Shown: piece by piece, positions 54,101 to 60,910 of the stretch
Numbering within the stretch: position 1 is the first letter of the stretch
Layout of the letters: each line of letters starts with the position of its first letter
Origin: Chloroflexota bacterium
Lineage (GTDB): Bacteria; Chloroflexota; Anaerolineae; UBA4142
Length of the DNA stretch: 64,000 nt
Direction: 5' to 3'
Assembly: GCA_023381515.1 (NCBI GenBank)
Contig: JAMCQI010000013.1
Location: 1-64,000 of the forward strand
The notes under the pieces: generated by a model
What the model was told of the DNA's origin: nothing
Database searches by the model: none
What the model saw: the letters and a program-made list of their open reading frames with translations, nothing else
Program-made: the position numbers and the translations under genes

Positions 54101-56661
54101 AGAGGGAGCGCAACCCACAGCGCCGCGGGTTTGAAGAATGCGATCAGCAGGCCCAGCGCCCCAGTGAGAGAAATCGCCTGGATCACTTGTCCCCAGGTGA
54201 TCGCTCCGGCGAACAGGCGTACCGTGTCCGCGTAGCTCGTCCATTGCAGGAGGTGTCTGCCGGTGACCAACAACCGCACGAGTGTCGTGGCAATACCGGC
54301 GAACGTCACAAGTGTCTCGTAAGGAATGAACACCAGTTCCAAGAGCCAACGCAGGACGCCATCTTGGAGGGGATGAAGCGCATTCCACCACGATCTCCCC
54401 TTCGCTCCTTGAGCCAGCCCGACCACCAAGCCCGTCAGGACCGGCACGGCGGGTGTGAGCAGACCCATCAGCGTCCATGCCAATGACGAGCCGGGCAACC
54501 ACAGCCAGCCGGCGACAAAGAGAACGAGCAGCGCCGGCGAGACCAGGCTGCGGCGGAGGTTATCAAAAATCTTCCAGCGCGCAATGATGGAGAGATCGTT
54601 CGGGATCATCTCTCTTCCCGCCGATGGGACCCGCGGCAGTAGCCAGGGGAGCAACTGCCAGTCGCCGCGAATCCAGCGGCGCAAGCGTCGCAGATGGACA
54701 AAGTAGTGCGGGGGATAGTCTTCGAATAAAACGACATCGCTGACCAACCCCACGCGCCCGTGTACCCCTTCGATCAAATCATGGCTGAGGAGTGCATTTT
54801 CCGGTATACGGCCCGCCAAACTGCGCTCAAACGCGTCAAGGTCATAGATGCCCTTGCCAATGTAGATGCCTTCGCCAAATAGGTCCTGGTACGCGTTGGA
54901 CACCGCGCGCGAGTACAAATCCAAACCTACGTCCCCCGAGAAGATGCGCGCAAAGCGCGAGATGTTCGCGCTCGTGGACGTTATCTCAATCCCCGGCTGC
55001 AACAGCGTATACCCGGCGATCACGCTACCGCCGTGCGGATCGAATTCGGCGTGATTGAGCGGATGGGCTAGCGTGCCGACCAGCCGATGGGCGGCTTGAC
55101 GAGGCATGATCGTATCCGCATCCAAGGTGATGACATACTTGATTTCCCGCAGTACTCCCGGGTCGCCCGTCTGGACGCTAAAGGCAGTCCCTCCGCGGCC
55201 CCGCAGCAGGAGATTCAACTCGTGCAATTTGCCGCGCTTGCGCTCCCAGCCCATCCATTGCTCCTCGCTTGGGTTCCACTTGGGGTCGCGATGGAAAAGG
55301 TAGAATGGACTAGTCGTTTCGCGGGGGTACTTGGCGTTGAGATCACGGATGCCCGCCTCGCACTGCTCGACCAGGAGATGCCGCTTGGAGGTCTGGAGTT
55401 CAGGTGCATCGGGCAGATCGGTGAGCAGGGCAAAGTAAAGGTGAGGGTCTTGACTGCGCAAAAAGTGCAGCTCCAATTGCTGGAGCAGTGACTTGACTTC
55501 GGCGGCGCTCGTCAAGAGCGCGGGGACGACCACGATGGTTTTGCACTCGGCGGGGATGGCGTCTTCAAAATCCATCTTTGGCAACACCCGCGGCGGCAGA
55601 ACCAGTGATAGGATCCAATTAACGAGACTCACCGACATGGTGAGAGCAGGTATAAGCAGAAGCAGAGCAGATGCGAACAGTTGAAGGAAAGGTGCGCCCG
55701 TGTTTCTCGCATAGCCGACTCCGCCCAGCAGCGTGATCAAAACGAGCATTCCAATGCTGCCAAGATACACCAATGTCGGATGATGCAATATCCAGCGGGT
55801 GGCGCGTGCGCGCCAGGGCATGGCATAACCGAGTTGGGCCCGAAGTTGGTCACGGCCCGCGTCTACCAGGTAGTAGCCGACATGCCCGGCGCGTGGGGAG
55901 GTTCCTGAGTTGGCTTGCGACAATTCGATGGCCGCTTGTGCAACTTGTTGCTCATCCTTGCCCGTGGCGAGAGCCAACCCTTCGATTACCTTGCGATAGC
56001 GGTCGCGCGTTTCGCGGTCCATACGAGCATAGATCGCTGCCGGATCATCACGCAGCACCTTTTCCACCCGACTGACACTTTCGAAGAACGTTTGCCAGTC
56101 TTGGTTTGCGAGAGTCCGCAAGCTGATGATGCAATTGGCGACAATTTCATCGTCCGTGGTCGCGTGAGGCAACGTCAGGATCGGGAGAGTGCCCTTTCTG
56201 GCAAGGCCGGTGATGCGGCTCAGAGTTTGAGCCAGAAACTCGATCAACCCCAGGCGCAGCATCACCGGCAGCGCCCACAACTCGCCCGTCGTCAAAGGAG
56301 CATTGTCTTGGTAGAGCTGGCAAAAGTGCTGGAGACTCTCGATATCAAGGCGCGCCTTGCTCGCCACCACCAGTTCTTGGCCGATAGCATAGAGGCGGGG
56401 AAAGCCCGCCAACGCTCCAGAGTTGAGTGCCGGCAAGAGGCGATAGAATCCCTGCGGCATGTCCTCGCGAACTTGCAGGCAAGTTTGTTGGACCAGGTAA
56501 AAATTGTCCGACATCCACTCGCCGGCGTTCGAGAGAGACTCATTTCCGGATTCTTTGACTTGCTGGGTCGCCTTCCGAAAAAAGGACTCCTGCTCATGCA
56601 GATACTCGAGCAGCCAGAAACGACGAAATGGACGCCGACTGCCGATGAGGCGAATCGCCAT
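48193..56661 (-). CDS. ndvB: Cyclic beta-1,2-glucan synthase (NdvB/ChvB-like)
   Basis: A single 2822-residue membrane enzyme that should make beta-1,2-glucan from UDP-glucose and cyclise or phosphorolyse it. TM pair near residues 295-350. The GT84 domain spans about 370-720, with VITLDADTIMP near 510 and RLRRWIRGDWQLLPW near 715. Several TM segments follow to about 920. A glycoamylase-like domain is at about 1300-1560 (GKLDDNYYDLLASESR; SYMAHHQGMIL). Then come GH94 beta-sandwich and catalytic modules from about 1600 and 2060, with the acid Asp in GTGDWNDGMN. Chain length and order equal those of NdvB. ATG at 56661; a hairpin lies in the leader. Confidence 0.92.
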   Translation of the reverse strand: MAIRLIGSRRPFRRFWLLEYLHEQESFFRKATQQVKESGNESLSNAGEWMSDNFYLVQQTCLQVREDMPQGFYRLLPALNSGALAGFPRLYAIGQELVVASKARLDIESLQHFCQLYQDNAPLTTGELWALPVMLRLGLIEFLAQTLSRITGLARKGTLPILTLPHATTDDEIVANCIISLRTLANQDWQTFFESVSRVEKVLRDDPAAIYARMDRETRDRYRKVIEGLALATGKDEQQVAQAAIELSQANSGTSPRAGHVGYYLVDAGRDQLRAQLGYAMPWRARATRWILHHPTLVYLGSIGMLVLITLLGGVGYARNTGAPFLQLFASALLLLIPALTMSVSLVNWILSLVLPPRVLPKMDFEDAIPAECKTIVVVPALLTSAAEVKSLLQQLELHFLRSQDPHLYFALLTDLPDAPELQTSKRHLLVEQCEAGIRDLNAKYPRETTSPFYLFHRDPKWNPSEEQWMGWERKRGKLHELNLLLRGRGGTAFSVQTGDPGVLREIKYVITLDADTIMPRQAAHRLVGTLAHPLNHAEFDPHGGSVIAGYTLLQPGIEITSTSANISRFARIFSGDVGLDLYSRAVSNAYQDLFGEGIYIGKGIYDLDAFERSLAGRIPENALLSHDLIEGVHGRVGLVSDVVLFEDYPPHYFVHLRRLRRWIRGDWQLLPWLLPRVPSAGREMIPNDLSIIARWKIFDNLRRSLVSPALLVLFVAGWLWLPGSSLAWTLMGLLTPAVPVLTGLVVGLAQGAKGRSWWNALHPLQDGVLRWLLELVFIPYETLVTFAGIATTLVRLLVTGRHLLQWTSYADTVRLFAGAITWGQVIQAISLTGALGLLIAFFKPAALWVALPLLIAWLLSPEIAYWISSPVREAVAPLGADERQQLRNLARRTWSFSEQFVGPTDHWLPPDHFQEAPGGIVAHSTSPTNLGLFLLSTLGAYDLGYTGLTELAARLRATFDSMEKLEKYRGHFMNWYDTRTLEPLLPLYVSTVDSGNLVACLQTLRQGCQTLPGKSILRWQSWEGLLDAFSLLQETLTEHEAAEASLKSSPVQRQLQELRAQVMAAKNQPKTWVPLLDKSVSPRWNGIKALVTSLPQLNAGTVDAQMLGNISDAVDRVHNHLRGMQREIEELAPWLPMMNQPPILFTHQDTPPALRDSWLVLQEALPLTLRLGEVERVCETGLARLESLSLLLSRPRARTYEQDEEEGKSARAWCALLAEKLRSAAANANSLLACFRDLERESACYFQSTDFGFLFDAHRLLFHIGYNVSAGKLDDNYYDLLASESRIASLVAIADNQVPSSHWLHLGRPLTQVVGTRALVSWGGTMFEYLMPSLIMREYEGSLLQHSCLAAVEYQMEYGKRKKVPWGISESGYYAFDANQNYQYRAFGVPGLGFKRNLAEDLVIAPYASLLALSLRPRAVIENIARLEKLGMSGKHGLYEAIDFSTSRVALGESHSIVRSYMAHHQGMILLSLVNFLHDNVMVHRFHSDPLVRSAELLLQEKVPYDASLESTRPEDARTRPRHTVQHQTTTSPWSVPVLAATPQVHFLSNGDYGVLVTSVGAGYSRWRDIDLTRWRADTTLEDMGTWLYVQDMENGNLWSATFQPTSAWPESQEAESTVSVHFYAHMAEFQRNDHGISLTMEVVVAPDDPIEIRYLTLTNHGDSARRIALTSYGEVILAPQAADARHPAFNKMFIESEYSPETNALLFHRRLRSTAEEPIYLAHAVVVQSGLELTRAFETDRACFLGRGKTLRAPAGLVAGTVGATLDPIMSLRQEVELYPHATVRVAFVTLAAPSREKALGLAERYQNWSAIEGAFDQARVRSELELRQLDLTTADLEQAQQLLSILLYPQAGLRSDATTLAANRRGQPGLWPFSISGDYPILLVKINLPEDLAVAEQVLQAHRYWRNRHIKIDLVILNQQATSYSQVLRGQLQRVLVRQKSEDWVGRRGGIFILYADQMGEAERVLLETAARVVLDGKKGSLALQLERQQATRVALARRISPAAPVIEPTPELSRPDDLLFDNGLGGFSADGREYVVYLAPDQWTPAPWINVIANPDFGFTVSEAGGGNTWSENSSENRLTPWSNDPVGDPPGEALYLRDEETAEVWSPTPLPCRAAAPYLIRHGAGYSTFEHNSHGLVQRLRLFAAPDAPVKVMQLRLENTWPQARRITATLYLEWVLGVHRDTTQQYVVSEFDVDRQALLARNTFNTEFGDRVAFVAANKKLNGYTADRTEFLGRMGSVSHPAALDRIGLGSAVEPGVDPCAALQLAIDLEPGESEDIFFLMGEGASRAEALQLIERYRNSAQVKAAWDQVGKTWDDLLGSIQVQTPDPAMDLLLNRWLLYQTLSCRIWGRSAFYQSSGAFGFRDQLQDVLALIHTAPRLAREHILQAAQFQFEAGDVLHWWHLPSGRGVRTRSSDDLLWLPFVTAQYVTATGDTSILDEQVPFRRGAPLETGEDERYDQYPASDETYTLYEHCSRALEKGTTVGPRGLPLMGTGDWNDGMNRVGIGGRGESVWVGWFLCATWMKFAALSASRGDEKLASSYHDHARQLSSIIESSAWDGNWYRRAFYDDGTPLGSAANDDCQIDSVVQSWAVLSGASDPARAAQAMESVVNRLVCPDDQLLLLLVPPFDKTPRDPGYIKGYPPGVRENGGQYTHAALWSVWAFAELGQGDRAEALFRMLNPIYHANTPEKAAQYKVEPYVVAADVYSAPSHLGRGGWTWYTGSSGWMYRVGLEALLGMRRIGKTLQFNPCIPKNWASYEVTYRVGGTTFEIHVKNPAGVQAGVKQVTLDGQVQSANRIPLSDDGQVHQVVVLMEAS

Positions 56662-56688
56662 GCGCTATGTTTTTCTCCAGAATAATCA

Positions 56689-56720
56689 TGCCGCCAAATC
56701 CAAAAGAGGGTTTGGCGGCA
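56689..56720 (-). other. Hairpin in the ndvB leader
   Basis: TGCCGCCAAA (56689-56698) pairs exactly with 56711-56720, only 28 bases before the ndvB start codon on its transcript. No U-tract follows, so it is more likely to influence translation or mRNA stability than termination. Bases 56721-56905 show nothing else. Confidence 0.5.
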
Positions 56721-56906
56721 CGTTTTCACAAATCCAATTTGCGATTGACGCCATTATAACACCGATAGAGAACTGGCACAACAGAGACACCTCATCTGGG
56801 CCCCCGCGCCCCCATGTCCGGCGAGCCATGCCCGTACCCTGAACGCGTCATGGCTGCCACTTGCAGCCAGAGCCCAAATACCCTTGTGCCATAAGGACCC
56901 GCTTGA

Positions 56907-56939
56907 AAAAGAATCAGGCAGGATCTGTATCCTGCCTGA
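56907..56939 (-). terminator. Terminator of csp
   Basis: An 11-bp stem (56914-56924 with 56929-56939) with loop CTGT is followed on the minus strand by a U-rich TTCTTTTTC. It lies about 110 bases after the csp stop codon. Confidence 0.75.
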
Positions 56940-57050
56940 ATTGCCCTACGTCTTCACAACTTGGCGCTCTTCTCACTTCGAGGATAATGCATGTGCTCTC
57001 TATGGATTATGGCGAACAATCGTGAACGCGTATGGAACCAGCTCGAAGAG

Positions 57051-57266
57051 CTAGAGTTTTACAACGTTGGTCGCCTGAGGACCCTTGGGACTCGTTCCGA
57101 CGGTGAATTCCACCGCATCCCCTTCCTTCAGTTCGCGATAGCCGCTCCCTGCATCCTGAATCTCGGAAAAGTGGACAAAGAGGTCCTTACTACCTTCGTG
57201 CGAGATGAACCCATAGCCCTTCGCCGCGTTGAACCATTTGACCGTACCGGTCTGTCGATCAGCCAT
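57051..57266 (-). CDS. Cold-shock protein (CspA family)
   Basis: A 71-residue single-OB-fold RNA chaperone. RNP1 KGYGFI and RNP2 DLFVHFSEI are intact, after the TGTVKWFN strand. ATG at 57266 has GAAGGAG upstream. Proteins of this family melt RNA hairpins and can act as antiterminators, which matters because the gene's own leader carries a terminator hairpin. Confidence 0.96.
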   Translation of the reverse strand: MADRQTGTVKWFNAAKGYGFISHEGSKDLFVHFSEIQDAGSGYRELKEGDAVEFTVGTSPKGPQATNVVKL

Positions 57267-57313
57267 TGTGTTGGCTCCTTCATAGAGAATTGTCGGAGCG
57301 CCGCAATCTGCCG

Positions 57314-57361
57314 AAAACAAAAAACACCAACGCCCTGCATTCCTGACAGAGCCTTGGTGCC
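57314..57361 (-). ncRNA. Cold-shock leader attenuator of csp
   Basis: In the csp transcript CACCAA then GCUCUG pairs with CAGGGC then UUGGUG around the loop UCAGGAAUG, with one G-G mismatch between the two stem halves, followed by a run of U residues (UUUUUUGUUUU). This is an intrinsic terminator placed between the promoter and the csp start codon. The element and its flanks recur at rrm3 and the dead csp locus. Confidence 0.8.
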
Positions 57362-57396
57362 TCTAGTGTTCAGAAACTGCTGTTCCGTACACTTAC

Positions 57397-57424
57397 AGTA
57401 TATCCATTTTTGTCGTGTTGTCAA
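57397..57424 (-). promoter_or_regulatory. csp promoter
   Basis: On the minus strand TTGACA (57424-57419) and TATACT (57402-57397) are separated by 16 bases. The transcript starts near 57390, giving a leader of about 124 bases. Confidence 0.8.
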
Positions 57425-57549
57425 CTTCACCAGAGATGCCACTTTCCAAAGACTCGCGTGATCAGGCGCTCCGCTCTTTCTTTTCGCACCGCGGGTTGCT
57501 CAACGCGGATGGAACTCGAAAGGACGGCGACCAGGGGGACGGGCAAATG

Positions 57550-57580
57550 GCAACCACCGATCAAGTAGACCGGTGGTTGC
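57550..57580 (-). terminator. Terminator-like hairpin after the lectin gene
   Basis: GCAACCACCG (57550-57559) pairs exactly with 57571-57580 around an 11-base loop, about 60 bases after the lectin stop on the minus strand. The U-tract is poor. Confidence 0.5.
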
Positions 57581-57641
57581 ACGGGAGCGAGGGACATCGC
57601 CTTGGCGGGTGGAAGGGACGGGAACCTCCCCTGCCCATTCG

Positions 57642-58706
57642 TCATCGCCGTTGTCTGGCCAGCGCTCCAGTCCAATTGATCCCCAAGCTGTAACTGCCGT
57701 AAAGGCCGCAGATCTCATAGCCCGCTGGCGCAAAGATATCGTTGGGATCGCCTCCGTCTCCTCCCCAGGGTCCAAACGTTTGTTTGTTCGTTACGATCGA
57801 GATCGCGTCCGTAAACTCGCCGGCATGGATATGCAGAGCGGTAATATACTCGTCCGCAGCGAAAACGGCCTTGTGCATTTCGCCTTTTGATACGAACCCG
57901 CGTTGGCCCGGGGAATAAAGTGTTCCATCGGCGCGCAAGTACCAGAATTGGATCGAATCGACCATCGTACCGGCGCTGACCCACACCTCGCTCACCCGCC
58001 CGTCGTCCGGCACGGTATCTTGATATTGTAAGCCGTCATGGCCCCAACCCGCGCCTGGTAGGAGGCGGATGAGCGGGCGCGCCGTCTCGGGCGGCACCGG
58101 CGTCGGGGGAGGCGTTAACCATCTCTGCCGCGCCAAGGCCCCGGTATAATCCAACCATCCGCCCGCCCGGCCGAACAAGCCGACAATCTCATTGTTAGGA
58201 GGCGCGTCGATCGAAAAATCCGTATCCCCACCGGATCCGCCGTACGGTCTGCCGTCCGGACCCACGAAAGTTCGCTTGTTCGTGACAATGGACAGCGAGT
58301 CCATGAACATACCGCTCTTGCCTCTCAGTGCGACGATATACTCGTCCGGGTCGAATACGATGCTGTACAGTTTCCCCCCCCAACTCCCGTGGGGCCCCGA
58401 AGTATAGAGCATGCCGTCCGGGTGGAGATACCATATCTGCACCCCCTCTATCACCGAACCGACGCTTAGCCACACTTCGCTCACGCGCACATCATCCGGC
58501 ACAGAGTCTTCATAGCCAATTCCTCCAGTGCTCCGACCGGCGGTCGGCGAGAGCATGTTGAGTTGGCGCGGGGTATAATTGGAAACAAAGGGGAGAAAGA
58601 CTGGCGTCGCACCAGACTGTGCAGTGACCTGATTCTCGCCAAAGGCAAATCCAATCGCGAGAAGGAGAATGCCCAGGACTGCCAGACGCGCAAGAAGGCG
58701 TTGCAT
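57642..58706 (-). CDS. Secreted protein with two jacalin-like lectin domains
   Basis: A 354-residue exported protein. ATG at 58706 has GGAG upstream and opens a signal peptide (LARLAVLGILLLAIGFAFG) cleaved near VTAQS; a longer start at 58742 would spoil it. After a VFLPFVSNY segment come two jacalin-like repeats, about residues 45-185 and 210-354. Each has VSEVWxSxG, a DEYI strand, SIVTNKxTFGP-type and EIxGLxGxxG segments, and both end GALARQR. A Pro-rich linker joins them. It probably binds surface or environmental glycans. Confidence 0.82.
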   Translation of the reverse strand: MQRLLARLAVLGILLLAIGFAFGENQVTAQSGATPVFLPFVSNYTPRQLNMLSPTAGRSTGGIGYEDSVPDDVRVSEVWLSVGSVIEGVQIWYLHPDGMLYTSGPHGSWGGKLYSIVFDPDEYIVALRGKSGMFMDSLSIVTNKRTFVGPDGRPYGGSGGDTDFSIDAPPNNEIVGLFGRAGGWLDYTGALARQRWLTPPPTPVPPETARPLIRLLPGAGWGHDGLQYQDTVPDDGRVSEVWVSAGTMVDSIQFWYLRADGTLYSPGQRGFVSKGEMHKAVFAADEYITALHIHAGEFTDAISIVTNKQTFGPWGGDGGDPNDIFAPAGYEICGLYGSYSLGINWTGALARQRR

Positions 58707-58839
58707 CTCATCTCCACAAAGCGGGATGGTCGTGCGGGGCAAACGAGCATTTGTCAGTGGCGTTGTAGGCTTGGGTGAGGTGAGAAGAGTATAGCCTTGT
58801 CGCTCGCTCGGGTCAAATTCCAGAATGGATCGAATCCCG

Positions 58840-58886
58840 GTAAAAGAAGGCGTGGTCGTTTAGCAGGCAGACCTAGACGACCACGC
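58840..58886 (-). terminator. Terminator of rrm3
   Basis: GCGTGGTCGT (58850-58859) pairs exactly with 58877-58886 around a 17-base loop; on the minus strand a CTTCTTTTACC stretch follows. It lies about 90 bases after the rrm3 stop. Confidence 0.65.
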
Positions 58887-58973
58887 AACTCTCCGCCAGA
58901 GCGGGAACGACAGGATTCGAATGCTCGCTGTTGAAAACGCGATTACGTGCATCACCACTCAAAAATCAGACAA

Positions 58974-59318
58974 CTAATGGAAGCGGTGCCGGTCCGCGCC
59001 ACCCCGACGCTTGTGCTTGATCTCGCGGAAGCGAGGCATCGGAGAATCTTGACGCCCTCTCCGGTCTGGCTCGCTGGGACGGGCGGAAGATAGGATCAAG
59101 GCGCGTTCGTACAGCATGTGACCATTGTACAGTGCGATTGCCTGGAGCGCTTCCGATTCCTGAGCCATTTCGACGAAAGCAAAACCTTTTGGTTGCCCGG
59201 TTCCCCGGTCCATGACAATGTGCGTGCTGACGACCTGCCCGGCGCCTGCAAAGAGCGCCGTCAAGTCATCTGCGGTCACCTGGACACCGAGATTGCCCAC
59301 ATAGAGTCTGTTTGTCAA
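58974..59318 (-). CDS. RRM RNA-binding protein 3
   Basis: A 114-residue RRM protein. RNP2 LYVGNL and RNP1 KGFAFVEM are present, with a more divergent RRM than the other two and a basic Arg/Lys/His tail in place of a Gly tail. The start is TTG at 59318, with AGGAGAGGTG just upstream and no better codon. It carries the same promoter-leader-attenuator unit as csp, which argues for cold or stress induction. Confidence 0.9.
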   Translation of the reverse strand: MTNRLYVGNLGVQVTADDLTALFAGAGQVVSTHIVMDRGTGQPKGFAFVEMAQESEALQAIALYNGHMLYERALILSSARPSEPDRRGRQDSPMPRFREIKHKRRGGADRHRFH

Positions 59319-59378
59319 AGCTCACCTCTCCTTTCTCGCTCCCTCAGAATCCAATCAGGCGGGGCTGGAGCCGCAATC

Positions 59379-59423
59379 AAAGAAAAGGCACCGCCGCTCC
59401 ATTCCTGAAAGAGCCAGGGTGCC
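59379..59423 (-). ncRNA. Cold-shock leader attenuator of rrm3
   Basis: GGCACC (59423-59418) pairs exactly with GGUGCC (59392-59387); inside, GCUC pairs with GAGC around the loop UUUCAGGAAUG. UUUUCUUU follows. Compared with csp the stem bases differ but still pair, while the loop UCAGGAAUG is unchanged. Confidence 0.8.
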
Positions 59424-59459
59424 TCTAGGATTCAGAAACTGCTGTCCCGTGCAAATGCC

Positions 59460-59487
59460 CGCATAGCCCCTTTCCTCATACTGCCAA
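59460..59487 (-). promoter_or_regulatory. rrm3 promoter (related to csp promoter)
   Basis: TTGGCA, 16 bases, TATGCG on the minus strand. The -10 is weak, but the sequence aligns base by base with the csp promoter and is followed by the same ACAGCAGTTTCTGAA leader start. Confidence 0.55.
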
Positions 59488-59654
59488 GTTTCCCTGAGAT
59501 GATTAACTACATTCTGGAGAACCTCGACGATGACGAGCCGGATGGACTTGTCCAACCCAAAGGTGCCTGACCCTTGGCTCTCCGGTGATCGATGAAAAGA
59601 GGCCGCTGCGCGGGTCGCCCGAGAGGGCTTGTCAGCTGCGGACCGGGCATCGCC

Positions 59655-59927
59655 CTAGTCCTTCAAGCTATTGATCAGACCTTGCAGACTGCACCCCTCA
59701 AACCAGTGTTGCATCTTGCGGACCACATCGCGCCGGGTGGCATAGTGGCCGAGAATAAAGAACCGGTCGGACTGGACATCCGCCGCATAGAGCTCCCCGG
59801 TGCGCTCGATCCACGACACGCGCCACCGAGCCTCTTGCATGCGCCAATACTCGCCGAACGACACCTGCTTGCTGGCAGCCCGAAGCGATTGGTGCATCCA
59901 CGTCTGGTATCCTGATGCGATGCTCAT
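59655..59927 (-). CDS. Small hypothetical protein
   Basis: A 90-residue protein, ATG at 59927 with TTGAGG eight bases upstream. Aromatic-rich: EYWRMQEARWRVSW, then GELYAADVQSDRFFILGHY. No family recognised. It is a single gene in the 0.8-kb interval between rrm3 and the rrm2 promoter. Confidence 0.6.
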   Translation of the reverse strand: MSIASGYQTWMHQSLRAASKQVSFGEYWRMQEARWRVSWIERTGELYAADVQSDRFFILGHYATRRDVVRKMQHWFEGCSLQGLINSLKD

Positions 59928-60169
59928 ACTGGTAACCTCAAGGGACTAGTCGACTGCGGGGGGCGAGCAAGCCTCCGCCGCCGAATTCACTCTTCGTATT
60001 CGACAGGAACATTATACTGCCAAATGCTAGTTGTGCCCAATGACCTGGACAGCGCCAGGCGCATGCGGAATGGAATCAGAGCCTCTTTCCCCGACGACGC
60101 AATGCTACCCACTTGGCGAACTTATGGTCGCTCCTGTCTCGCGCATTCAGGGTCGCGTCCGAACCGCGG

Positions 60170-60198
60170 TTGCTTTATTCCGTCAAGTGTGTTATAGT
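60170..60198 (+). promoter_or_regulatory. rrm2 promoter
   Basis: TTGCTT at 60170-60175, 17 bases, TATAGT at 60193-60198. The leader to the rrm2 ATG is about 187 bases. Bases 59928-60169 upstream show no gene. Confidence 0.75.
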
Positions 60199-60235
60199 GT
60201 CACCGGTAGCGAAAAGAAAAATAGGGTCTGGTTAC

Positions 60236-60271
60236 GCCGCCCGGACAAAAAGACCACGGGGCGGCTTTTTT
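60236..60271 (+). terminator. Intrinsic terminator inside the rrm2 leader
   Basis: GCCGCCC (60236-60242) pairs exactly with GGGCGGC (60259-60265), followed by six T. It lies about 30 bases after the likely transcription start and 120 bases before the start codon, so it should attenuate rrm2 transcription. Confidence 0.8.
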
Positions 60272-60308
60272 GTCGCTGTCCTGCGCCAACGTGTGCTATC
60301 CGCCAGAG

Positions 60309-60368
60309 ACGTGGAGGCGGCCTGCGCAGTCTGTATCCAAAGGAATGGTCCATGCCACGTACTGGACC
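60309..60368 (+). ncRNA. Structured leader of rrm2 (shared with rrm1)
   Basis: ACGUGG (60309-60314) can pair with CCACGU (60355-60360). Alternatively GGUCCA (60347-60352) pairs with UGGACC (60363-60368), trapping CCACGU in the loop. The two folds exclude each other. The pattern is kept in the rrm1 leader. Confidence 0.6.
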
Positions 60369-60391
60369 TTTCACTCGAAAGGAGATTCCAA

Positions 60392-60730
60392 ATGGAATCA
60401 AAACTGTACGTCGGCAACCTGTCCTACAACGTGACCGAGGAACAACTGCGCGAGCTGTTTGCCCAGGCCGGCACGATCAAAGAAATCACGATGATCATGG
60501 ATCGTGACACGCAGCGCCCCAAAGGCTTTGGCTTTGTCGAAATGACCACCCAGGTGGAAGCCCAGAAGGCCATCGAAATGTTCCACGAGCATGAACTGGA
60601 CGGTCGTCGCATCACGGTCAACTTCGCGCGCCCCAAGGAAGATCGTGGCGGTTCACGCGGGGGTTATCGCGGCGGTGGCGGCTCCGGTGGCGGCCGGGGC
60701 CGATACGGCGGTGGCCGCAATCGTTACTAG
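60392..60730 (+). CDS. RRM RNA-binding protein 2
   Basis: A 112-residue paralogue of RRM protein 1, with RNP2 LYVGNL and RNP1 KGFGFVEM and a longer Gly/Arg tail (RGGGGSGGGRGRYGGG). ATG at 60392 has GAAAGGAG upstream. Expected role is cold-induced RNA chaperone. It is convergent with the deaD-like helicase gene. Confidence 0.94.
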   Translation: MESKLYVGNLSYNVTEEQLRELFAQAGTIKEITMIMDRDTQRPKGFGFVEMTTQVEAQKAIEMFHEHELDGRRITVNFARPKEDRGGSRGGYRGGGGSGGGRGRYGGGRNRY

Positions 60731-60757
60731 ATCATATCTCCATTGCTCGAATTTGCG

Positions 60758-60791
60758 TCGGCGCAACCCCGCATGGCGCGGGTTCCGCCGA
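60758..60791 (+). terminator. Hairpin after rrm2
   Basis: TCGGCG with CGCCGA, and AACCCCGC with GCGGGTT inside, form a long imperfect stem starting 28 bases after the rrm2 stop. Confidence 0.55.
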
Positions 60792-60826
60792 TAAGTTCGG
60801 ATCAGGTGCGCCGCGCTTTCAAACCG

Positions 60827-60857
60827 GGCATCGCAGAGCCGTACGCTCCGCGATGCC
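60827..60857 (-). terminator. Hairpin after the DEAD-box gene
   Basis: GGCATCGC (60827-60834) pairs with GCGATGCC (60850-60857), about 55 bases after the helicase stop on the minus strand. U-tract short. Confidence 0.5.
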
Positions 60858-60910
60858 TGTGTCTTGTTACAATGCCCAACCGGGCACCGGCAGTGGGATG
60901 ACGGCAGAGC

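Noticed and set aside
58900..58945. tRNA-like stretch (GGATTCGAA) on the minus strand
   Set aside because: The T-loop-like TTCGAAT is not flanked by pairing T-stem arms and no cloverleaf can be built; at most a tRNA fragment.
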